Below, one piece after another: positions 8,115-15,137 of a stretch of 64,000 nt of DNA. Positions within the stretch are counted from its first letter, which is position 1; every line of letters begins with the position of its first letter. The notes under the pieces were generated by a model. The model did no database searches. It was not told where the DNA came from and saw only the letters and a program-made list of their open reading frames with translations. A program made the position numbers and the translations under genes. The stretch is taken from assembly GCA_964629575.1 (NCBI GenBank), contig CAZVUM010000001.1, positions 62,001-126,000 on the forward strand, written 5' to 3'. Source of the stretch: JAYPWI01 sp964629575. GTDB taxonomy: Bacteria; Actinomycetota; Acidimicrobiia; Acidimicrobiales; Poriferisodalaceae.

Positions 8115-9305
8115 ATGACCGACGTCGCACCGAAGTGGGGGCCTGGCACGTCGTACGCCGGGCAAATTGCGATTCACGACGCCGACAGCCACCTGATGGA
8201 GCCGAACGACTGGCTCGCGTCCTACGCCGATCCCGAGACCGCAGCGAAGCTCGCGAACCTGTCGCTGTTGGGCGGAGGTGGCCAGGCCACCAACGACCTC
8301 GTCGATCAGTGCTGGGAGCGCCGCAACGACCCCGAGGAGACGGCGAAGCTCGCTGCCGACGTCGTCAACGGTCCGAAGGGTTACTTCGCCTACGGGTCGA
8401 TGGACGCCGACGAACGGATTGGGGCGCTCGACCAGCTCGGGTTCCACAGCCAGCTGGTGTTCTCGACGTTCTCGCCGAGCCAGTTCCAGCGCAGCAGCGA
8501 CATCGATCTCGTGTACGGAGGCGCCTCGGCCCACAACCGAGGGATGGCCGATTTCTGTTCGATCGACGATCGGCTCCTCGCTGTGGGGTTCGTCCCGCTG
8601 AACGATCCGGTGCGCGCCGTTGAGTGCGCGCGGGAGGCGATCGAGGTCGGGTGCCGCGCGATCTGGATTCCGCACGGCGTGCCCACCGACACGAGCCCCA
8701 CGCATCCGGACTACGACCAGCTCTGGAAGACGATCGAGGACGCCGGCATCCCGATGGTGCTGCACCTCGGGGCCAACGGCGGCAACCAGCTGCCGAAGAC
8801 GTACCACAACAACGGTCGCAACCCGGGCAAGGACTTCGTCGGTGGCGGGGAGAACCTGCGCTCCAAGGACTTCCTCAACCTCTTCCACGACGCCGAGAAC
8901 CTGTTGTCGTGCATGGTGCTCGACGGGATCTTCGAGCAGTTCCCCGAGCTGATGTGCGGTGTGATCGAGCTCGGCGCGGGGTGGGTACCCAACCTCATGC
9001 GCTCGCTCGACCTCAGCGTGAGGGCCTTCGGTCGTCACGAGCCCGAGCTCGAGAAGCTCACGATGAAGCCGTCGGACTACATCCGGCGCAACGTGCGGTT
9101 CACGCCGTGGCACTTCGAGGACGCCGGCTGGCTCATCCGGGAGTGCGGCCCGGAGCTGTTCCTGTTCTCCTCGGACTGGCCGCACCCCGAGGGTGGGCGG
9201 GACCCGATCGAGGAATTCGGTTCGAGCCTGAGCGACTCCGGGCTGGGTGCAGCCGAGGCCCAGGCGTTCTGGCACGACAACTTCACCAGCCTCTACTCGT
9301 CGTAG
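8115..9305 (+). CDS. Amidohydrolase family 2 (ACMSD-like TIM barrel) protein
   Basis: A 396-residue amidohydrolase-2 family enzyme. HDADSHLMEP near the N-terminus has the His/Asp pattern of the first metal-binding strand, GIPMVLHLGANGGN carries the next histidine, and FLFSSDWPHPEGGRDP provides the C-terminal aspartate. The family includes decarboxylases and hydrolases acting on cyclic or aromatic acids. ATG 8115 is preceded by GGGAGGGA, a good ribosome binding site. The frame extends upstream to 8079, but that part overlaps the palindrome and adds no homology. A stem-loop with a T-run follows. Its exact reaction is unknown; it lies beside the IclR gene and may be its target. Confidence 0.85.
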   Translation: MTDVAPKWGPGTSYAGQIAIHDADSHLMEPNDWLASYADPETAAKLANLSLLGGGGQATNDLVDQCWERRNDPEETAKLAADVVNGPKGYFAYGSMDADERIGALDQLGFHSQLVFSTFSPSQFQRSSDIDLVYGGASAHNRGMADFCSIDDRLLAVGFVPLNDPVRAVECAREAIEVGCRAIWIPHGVPTDTSPTHPDYDQLWKTIEDAGIPMVLHLGANGGNQLPKTYHNNGRNPGKDFVGGGENLRSKDFLNLFHDAENLLSCMVLDGIFEQFPELMCGVIELGAGWVPNLMRSLDLSVRAFGRHEPELEKLTMKPSDYIRRNVRFTPWHFEDAGWLIRECGPELFLFSSDWPHPEGGRDPIEEFGSSLSDSGLGAAEAQAFWHDNFTSLYSS

Positions 9306-9308
9306 CTC

Positions 9309-9344
9309 GGGGAGCCCGCGCGGGCGTCGCGGCGCTCCCTTTTT
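9309..9344 (+). terminator. Rho-independent terminator after the amidohydrolase gene
   Basis: GGGGAGC at 9309-9315 pairs with GCTCCC at 9334-9339, with a GC-rich stem interior, and is followed by TTTTT at 9340-9344. It starts 4 bases after the stop codon. Confidence 0.75.
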
Positions 9345-9372
9345 GGGCGTATGAGCGCTCGCGGGTCGCCGT

Positions 9373-9516
9373 TCTGGGCGCGCCAGCGCCCGAGGGTTGC
9401 CCTTCCGGGCGCGCCAGCGCCCGGTTCCCGGGCGCGCACGCGCCCAAAAGCGGGGCTGGGGGACCGCGTGCTTTTGGGAGCGCTGGTGCCCGGATTCCGT
9501 GCGCCCACGCGCCCAG
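9373..9516. repeat. Cluster of GC-rich interspersed palindromes
   Basis: The stretch between the amidohydrolase terminator and the tandem-PBP gene is filled with variants of one palindrome. GGGCGCGCCAGCGCCC occurs at 9376-9391 and 9407-9422, GGGCGCGCACGCGCCC at 9430-9445, and diverged copies lie near 9477-9491 and 9499-9514. Several are bordered by TTCTG, TTCCG or CAAAAG. The same family reappears at 15046-15124 on the other side of the two lipoprotein genes. No gene is supported in 9345-9596. Confidence 0.75.
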
Positions 9517-9596
9517 AAAGGGAGACGGCGGGCGGTGGCGCGCCCGGAACCTCACGCTGGAGTCGGGGGTCCCGGACCGCGCGCCGTGGCGCGTTG

Positions 9597-12329
9597 TCAG
9601 TTCGACCTGATTGAGACGACCTCGATGGTGGGGAGCCAGGTGCGGGCGGCGGGGTTCCACTCGTGGACCCGTGCGCTGGTGAGCGCGGCGCGTCGGTCGG
9701 CTGCTGGATCGACCTCACCTTCAAGGAACGGGTGGGTGGCCCTGTGTGTCCAGGCGGCGAGAAGGATGTTCGCTCTCGTGAGCCCGCCACGGAGTTCGGC
9801 CGCGACCTGCAGAACCTGCAAGGCGTGCCAGGCCTGAATCCAGCCCTCCTCATCGGCGCCTGGGACGAGGGCGTGAGGCGTGTCGTCGACGTGGTGGTCG
9901 TCAGCGCCGTATGTCGCGACCAGCTGTTGGATGGATCGCCCCTCCGGCTCCCATTCGGTGCCGCCGCACGCGGAGCTGGCGACTACCGGTAGATCGCCGT
10001 CGGCCGCGCCGATCGCTGCGGAGGCGACCACGCACGCGTTTCCAGCTGAGGCGATGACGATCGCTGCAGGATCGCGGCGCAGAAGTTCCTCGACATCCGC
10101 GGTGAGATCGGGTGCCGCCGGATCGTGGAAGACCACCTGAACGGTGACACCCGAACCGTCGAGACCGCCCCGCAGCGAGTCCACGATTCGGTGACCGAAG
10201 TCCATGTCACTCGCCAGTACCGCCAGCACATCGTCGTGGCCGAGCGAACGGAGGGCCTCGGTCTTCAGGGAGAGCTCGGCATCAACGGATGGACTCAGGT
10301 CGGTCGCCGGAGCGAACCACGGTGTTGTCAGTTCGTCCCCGGCGAATGCGGAGTGACCTCCGATGACGGGAAGGCACAGGCCGTCGAGTAGATCGCTTCT
10401 GTGACGAGTGAGGTCGAGTCCTACCGTGGTCATCCGCACAACAGCCGCATGATGATCGCCGGCGTATCTCAGGAGGTCCTCGTCGATCCGGCGATATCCC
10501 TCCTCGGTGCCGACGACGTCTTCGCGACCGACTGCCTGACTGAGACTGGTCAGCACGACATGCCGATCGGCGACCCGTGCCGCGTCGCCCATCCAGTCGA
10601 AAAACTCTCGGAAGCCGCCGTCGGCTGCCCAATGCTGATCCCAGTCGAAGAGGCCCAGCTCGATCGGTTCTCCTTGCTGAGGGGGCGTCCACTGCGTCTC
10701 GCACTCGCGCAGATCGACTTGAAGGCCGTCTGGCCCGACGAGCCGGCCCTCGCGGACACCCCAATCGTTGCGGCGGATGTGCGCGACCGTCGTGGCGCGC
10801 TCGTCAGCCCAGCGGTTGAGGAGTGCCTCGCGGTCGAGCTCCCTCGTCGGCCTCGAGTCGGCCTGGGCATCTGGGAGCAGCCACCGCGCCTGGTCGGGGT
10901 CCCAGACGAGGTGGGCGAAGTTCTCCACCAGCTCGACGTCGTCGGGCCACTGCACCGTCAAGCGACCAGCGGCGTGCGGGAACTCGCTGTCGAAGTTCCA
11001 CATCGCCCGCACGATGTTGGACCGGGTCAGCCCGCCAGGGAGCTCGGCCGCGATCTTGAGGACCTCGACGGCGTACCAGGCCATGAACCAGTCGGTATCG
11101 ATTCGGCTCCACGGCAGCTGATCGGCCGGCGTCAGGGCAAGCGCGGCTTGGCTGAACTCGGAGTCGGGGAACGGCCCTTCGAGCGAGGTCCAGTCGCCGG
11201 CCAAGGTGTGGAGGCCGACGACCCCGGGCAGGCCTGTGTCCATCGATGGCATCGACGTACACCGGAAGAGCGCACCCGAGGCCGGAAGCACGATCGGCCC
11301 GTCGAACCCGGCCGCCCGAAGCCCCAACGTCGCCGACCGGCACCCGTTGCCGGCAGTGGCGAGATAGACGGTCGAGGGGCCCTGGGAGGCGATCGAGGCG
11401 GCGAGCTCACTCAGGTCGGGGGCGGCGGGGTCGTGGAGGTGGACCACTGAGTCGACGCCGAGCGGTCCCGAGGCCGACTCGAATCCGTCGACGAAGCGGT
11501 GGCCGTACCCGTTGTCCATGGCGAGGATCGTGGCGCTCGTGCCCGGCTCGGCCCTGGCGTGATGGCGCGCCCATGCGGCCCCTTCTGCAGCGGGGCCCCT
11601 CTCAATCGACGGTGCGACCCACGGATGTGACGCCGGTTCTCGCGGGAACGTTGATCCGACGCCGAGGAGTGGGAGGCATGCATCGTCGAAGAGGAAGGGG
11701 AAGCTCCTGTTGTTGGTGAACTCCCGGAAGTTGAGGACGGCGATCCCGAGGTCGGCCAGCTCACCGACCATCTGACGGTTGGCCGCGACGTGTTGCGCTG
11801 CTTGCTCCTCGGTGAGGGTGTCCCACGGATCCCACGCTTCGTTTCCTCCCCACGCGATCTCGATCGGTCGGCCACCGGCGGTTGCCTCGTCGCCAAGCCA
11901 TGCGAGGTAGGCCTCGACGCTCTCGGGACCGGGCGAGTGGTGATAGGAGTGCCACCACACCAGTCGGATCGGGCCGGTCTCGGGGCCCGTGTTCGACCAC
12001 TCGGGTCCGCAGTCCTCGAGGTCCAGCTGGGGTGCTTCGCCGCCGGCGAGGATGCGTTCGACGGCTTCGGCGCGGTCCTCGGCCCAGCTTTGCAGAAGCG
12101 CTTCGCGGTCCTGATGAGCGACGGGGAGCGGGGCGGGTTCGGTCGTGGTTGGGTGCGGATCGGGAGCGGTCCCTGTCGTCGTGGTGACGTGACTCTGGTC
12201 GGGAAGCGCCGTCGTCGGGGCGGACGAGGCGGGCGGGGAGGAGGTGGGGACGGCTTCGTCGTTGGCAGCCCGGGTGCAGGCGGTAGCCAGGAGCGCCACG
12301 CTCAGCCCCGCCGCCAGGCAGCGCCTCAT
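9597..12329 (-). CDS. Lipoprotein with two tandem periplasmic-binding-protein domains (copy B)
   Basis: The mature gene starts at ATG 12329 and encodes 910 residues; frames further upstream belong to the neighbouring gene. The N-terminus is a lipoprotein signal (SVALLATAC, acylated Cys18) followed by a Thr/Ser/Pro-rich linker. Two homologous units follow, about residues 75-480 and 485-910. Each opens with an LDREALLxxWAxxRA-like helix and ends with the form VAAELxGGLTRxNI, and resembles the Leu/Ile/Val-type (Peripla_BP_6) receptor fold, with HDPAAPDL-type strands. It would bind a ligand outside the membrane. Its ATG overlaps the stop of the upstream gene (ATGA), so it is translated with it. 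No ABC permease or ATPase lies nearby, so a sensing or scavenging role is possible. Confidence 0.8.
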   Translation of the reverse strand: MRRCLAAGLSVALLATACTRAANDEAVPTSSPPASSAPTTALPDQSHVTTTTGTAPDPHPTTTEPAPLPVAHQDREALLQSWAEDRAEAVERILAGGEAPQLDLEDCGPEWSNTGPETGPIRLVWWHSYHHSPGPESVEAYLAWLGDEATAGGRPIEIAWGGNEAWDPWDTLTEEQAAQHVAANRQMVGELADLGIAVLNFREFTNNRSFPFLFDDACLPLLGVGSTFPREPASHPWVAPSIERGPAAEGAAWARHHARAEPGTSATILAMDNGYGHRFVDGFESASGPLGVDSVVHLHDPAAPDLSELAASIASQGPSTVYLATAGNGCRSATLGLRAAGFDGPIVLPASGALFRCTSMPSMDTGLPGVVGLHTLAGDWTSLEGPFPDSEFSQAALALTPADQLPWSRIDTDWFMAWYAVEVLKIAAELPGGLTRSNIVRAMWNFDSEFPHAAGRLTVQWPDDVELVENFAHLVWDPDQARWLLPDAQADSRPTRELDREALLNRWADERATTVAHIRRNDWGVREGRLVGPDGLQVDLRECETQWTPPQQGEPIELGLFDWDQHWAADGGFREFFDWMGDAARVADRHVVLTSLSQAVGREDVVGTEEGYRRIDEDLLRYAGDHHAAVVRMTTVGLDLTRHRSDLLDGLCLPVIGGHSAFAGDELTTPWFAPATDLSPSVDAELSLKTEALRSLGHDDVLAVLASDMDFGHRIVDSLRGGLDGSGVTVQVVFHDPAAPDLTADVEELLRRDPAAIVIASAGNACVVASAAIGAADGDLPVVASSACGGTEWEPEGRSIQQLVATYGADDHHVDDTPHALVPGADEEGWIQAWHALQVLQVAAELRGGLTRANILLAAWTHRATHPFLEGEVDPAADRRAALTSARVHEWNPAARTWLPTIEVVSIRSN

Positions 12330-14944
12330 GGCCGAGTCTCGGTGTACACGAGCTCGTCGGTCGGACGCCAGACACCCGCGTCGAGGTCCCACTCGTGGAC
12401 GCGCCCCACCCGGACGGCGCTGGGGTCGCTCCAGTCCGAGACAGCCCCGCCTTCGAGGAAGGGGTGGGTTCCGCCGAACGCCCAGCCTGCGAGAACGATG
12501 TTCGAGCGGGTCAGCCCTCCGGGGAGTTCGGCGGCGACCTTGAGGATCTGCACGGCCTGCCAGGTGTGGACCCAGTGGTCGTCGATCTCCCCGATTTGCG
12601 GCTCGTCCGGAATTGCATTGGCGTCGGCAGCGAGAGGCGTGTCCCGAAGTTGCTGGTCGTCGGCGTCGTAGAAGCTGACCACCCGGTAGACGTCGTCGAC
12701 TTCTGGCCCGGCCTGACCGAAGGAGGTCTCGCTCGAGCGACAGATCTGGGACGAAACGATCGGCGAGGTCGTCAGATCTCGGATCTCCTGCAGGGCAAAG
12801 GTGCACAGGTCGCCTTGCCCGAGGACGGCGATCACCGCGGCATCTCGTACTGAAGTCAGTGGGGCCACCGGATCTCCCGAGTTCCATCGGATGATCTCCA
12901 GCCGGTCGGCTCCGACAGCTCGGGTGACGGCGGCGACGGCGGGGTCGAACCATTCGACGGTCGGCGCCAGTAGAGCCACCCTCTTGTCGCCGGCCAACCG
13001 GTCGGCCGCGATTCCGAGGAGCGTGCCGTCGGTCTGCATGTGATGGTTGGGCCACGGGATCGACCACGGATGCTCGCCGGTGGGGCGTTGGACCAAGCTG
13101 CGGATGCCCATCGATGGCAGGCACGTCTCGTCGAACTGAGAGAGTGCCACCCCCGTCGTATCGCTCAGACCGAACCCGGCGATCGCGATACCCAACTCCG
13201 CGAGCTCGAGGGTCGCGTCGAGCGGCCCACCGAGCGAGTCGACCATGAGGCGCCCGTCCGTGAAGTCCGGGTTGACGGGCTCCGACAGGACGCCGTGGAG
13301 GCGAATCTCGCCGTCGCCGACCGGCGCCGTGCTTCCGAGCCACTCCAAGAACGCCTGGGCGCTCGCGTCCGTGGAATCGTGGTAGGCGGAGGACCACCAC
13401 ACGACCTGCCCCTCCCCCGTCGGGTCTCCGTCCACCCAGTTCGGCGGACACCTACTGAGGTCGAGGGGCTCGTCCCACGGTCCGTGGAGCAGGTCGCCCT
13501 CTTTCCGCCAGCCCCGGTCGTCGATGCGACGCAGCATCGCCTCCCTCTCTGTTGTCCAGCGGGCCAGAAGCTCGTCGCGGTCGAGGTCGCGGGTGTGGAC
13601 TCGGGAAGCGTTGGAGGTTCCGACGAGAACCCATCGNNNNNNNNNNNNNNNNNNNNNNNNNNNNNNNNNNNNNNNNNNNNNNNNNNNNNNNNNNNNNNNN
13701 NNNNNNNNNNNNNNNNNNNNNNNNNNNNNNNNNNNNGAGTGAAGCGGGAACTCGGCCGACGCGCCCTCGGCGAGGAACACCCGAAGGCCGTGTCCCTCCG
13801 CGGCGAGTGGGGTGACCCACGTGTCGATCGCACGGCAGTGCGAGGGGTAGACGATCTCGATCGCGGGATCGGCGGCGCGGATGGCTTCCGCCGCCTCGAG
13901 GCACAGCGCGCCGACCGTGGCGAGGTGAACCCGCTCTGGTCGGAGGGCGAGCGCCGAGTCGATCGCTCGATCGAGGTCTGTGCCGGCGTTGTCGTGCTCG
14001 AAGACTTCCCAGTCGATGTCGGTGCCGATCTCCGCGCTCCGGCGTGCCACGGAGTCGGTGTACGAGTCGCCGAAGTCGTCGATGGCAATCACCGCCATGC
14101 GGGCGCCGGGGTGTGTCTCCGCTGCGGCGTCGACCCAGGTGGCGGCCTCGACCGCCGGATCGATGGTTGGCGTCGGGCCGAGCCACGGATTCGTTCCCGG
14201 CGTCCTGGCGTGTGAGTGGAATGGCGCGAGCGTCGGCAGGCAAGCGCCATCGATGTGGTCGGCCACCCCGAACGAGTTCCGTGGCAGCGCTGGGCCGACG
14301 GCCACGAGCGCGCGTCCGGCGAACTCGTCCAGACGACCGGCGAGCTCCTCCTCTCGGGTCTCGATCTCACCGGCGGTCATGCGGTCGTATGGGTCCCACG
14401 GATCGAGGAAGGCGCTCGTCACTTCGATCGGCCGACCGTCGGCGATTCGCGCTTCGTCGCCCAGCCAGTCGATGTAGAGCTGGGCGCTGGTGTGGCGTGG
14501 ACCGAGGTCGAACGACGTCCACCACAGGAGTTCGACGGTTTCGCCGGCCGGACCCTCGTCGGACCAGTCGCCGGGACAGGAGCCGAGATCCAGCTCCAGC
14601 CCGCCCGGGCCGCGGAGGATGCGGTCGTCTCCGACGCCCCAGCCGGCCTCGCGGATTCGTTCGACCGCTGCGGCACGCTGGGCCGCCCACTCGGCGAACA
14701 GCTGGTCGCGGTCGAGTGCGGCGAGGGCGAAGGGCTGATCGGGCGAGATGACCGGCGCAGGAGGCTCTGTGACGACGGTTGTTTGTCCCGGGGAGGTAGC
14801 GGGAGTTGGCGCTTGGGTCGTTGCGCCGAGATCGGTGGCCTGTGGTGTGGTGCCGGGCGGCTGAGCCGATGGTGTCGTCGAGCAGGCCGAGGCGATGAGC
14901 GCGGTCGCAGCCAGCGCCACCAACGCCCGCCGCTTCCCCTCCAT
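12326..14944 (-). CDS. Lipoprotein with two tandem periplasmic-binding-protein domains (copy A), interrupted by a gap
   Basis: ATG 14944 begins a lipoprotein signal (ATALIASAC, acylated Cys21), then a Thr/Pro-rich linker and two receptor-like units, the first from about LDRDQLFAEWAAQRAA and the second from LDRDELLARWTTERE. The architecture is the same as in the downstream gene, so four related binding domains lie in a row. A 100-N gap falls in the C-terminal third of unit 1. Comparison with copy B suggests roughly 110 residues are missing, so the true gap is probably nearer 300-400 bases. The second unit ends with VAAELPGGLTRSNIVLAGW as in the others. The stop overlaps the start of copy B. 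No transporter membrane subunit is nearby. The ligand is unknown, but the two flanking demethylase regions suggest methylated amines. Confidence 0.78.
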   Translation of the reverse strand: MEGKRRALVALAATALIASACSTTPSAQPPGTTPQATDLGATTQAPTPATSPGQTTVVTEPPAPVISPDQPFALAALDRDQLFAEWAAQRAAAVERIREAGWGVGDDRILRGPGGLELDLGSCPGDWSDEGPAGETVELLWWTSFDLGPRHTSAQLYIDWLGDEARIADGRPIEVTSAFLDPWDPYDRMTAGEIETREEELAGRLDEFAGRALVAVGPALPRNSFGVADHIDGACLPTLAPFHSHARTPGTNPWLGPTPTIDPAVEAATWVDAAAETHPGARMAVIAIDDFGDSYTDSVARRSAEIGTDIDWEVFEHDNAGTDLDRAIDSALALRPERVHLATVGALCLEAAEAIRAADPAIEIVYPSHCRAIDTWVTPLAAEGHGLRVFLAEGASAEFPLHXXXXXXXXXXXXXXXXXXXXXXXXXXXXXXXXXXRWVLVGTSNASRVHTRDLDRDELLARWTTEREAMLRRIDDRGWRKEGDLLHGPWDEPLDLSRCPPNWVDGDPTGEGQVVWWSSAYHDSTDASAQAFLEWLGSTAPVGDGEIRLHGVLSEPVNPDFTDGRLMVDSLGGPLDATLELAELGIAIAGFGLSDTTGVALSQFDETCLPSMGIRSLVQRPTGEHPWSIPWPNHHMQTDGTLLGIAADRLAGDKRVALLAPTVEWFDPAVAAVTRAVGADRLEIIRWNSGDPVAPLTSVRDAAVIAVLGQGDLCTFALQEIRDLTTSPIVSSQICRSSETSFGQAGPEVDDVYRVVSFYDADDQQLRDTPLAADANAIPDEPQIGEIDDHWVHTWQAVQILKVAAELPGGLTRSNIVLAGWAFGGTHPFLEGGAVSDWSDPSAVRVGRVHEWDLDAGVWRPTDELVYTETRP
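13637..13736. other. Scaffold gap (100 N) inside a tandem-PBP gene
   Basis: One hundred Ns. Unlike the first gap, the flanks are not identical. The reading frame is open on both sides, but sequence appears to be missing, judging from the homologous downstream gene. Confidence 0.95.
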
Positions 14945-15045
14945 ACGCCGACGGTAGGTGACCGCCTCACGGTCGTGAATTCGCGGCGTCGGATCGTCAT
15001 CGAATCGACGCCAATCCCGCACAGCTGGCCTGCGCTGCACCCCGT

Positions 15046-15124
15046 TCTGGGCGCACGAACGCCCGTCGGTCTCCGTTTCGGGAGCACCCGCGCCCGGGAT
15101 CCGGGCGCTGGCGCGCCCAAAAGG
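15046..15124. repeat. Second cluster of the GC-rich palindrome family
   Basis: The region upstream of the tandem-PBP operon has GGGCGCACGAACGCCC (15049-15064), a diverged copy near 15080-15096, and GGGCGCTGGCGCGCCC followed by AAAAGG (about 15103-15124). The last is the reverse complement of the type seen at 9373-9445. Nothing else is seen in 14945-15137 apart from the presumed promoter of the lipoprotein operon. Confidence 0.7.
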
Positions 15125-15137
15125 AAGAGCGTGGGGG

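Noticed and set aside
9373..9516. CRISPR array
   Set aside because: The repeats are short, palindromic, irregularly spaced and varied, with no spacers of constant length and no cas genes.
10401..12671. Long plus-strand frames opposite the tandem-PBP genes (349 and 293 codons)
   Set aside because: They are shadows of the minus-strand genes in GC-rich DNA; no recognisable motifs, and the minus strand has clear lipoprotein signals and repeated domains.
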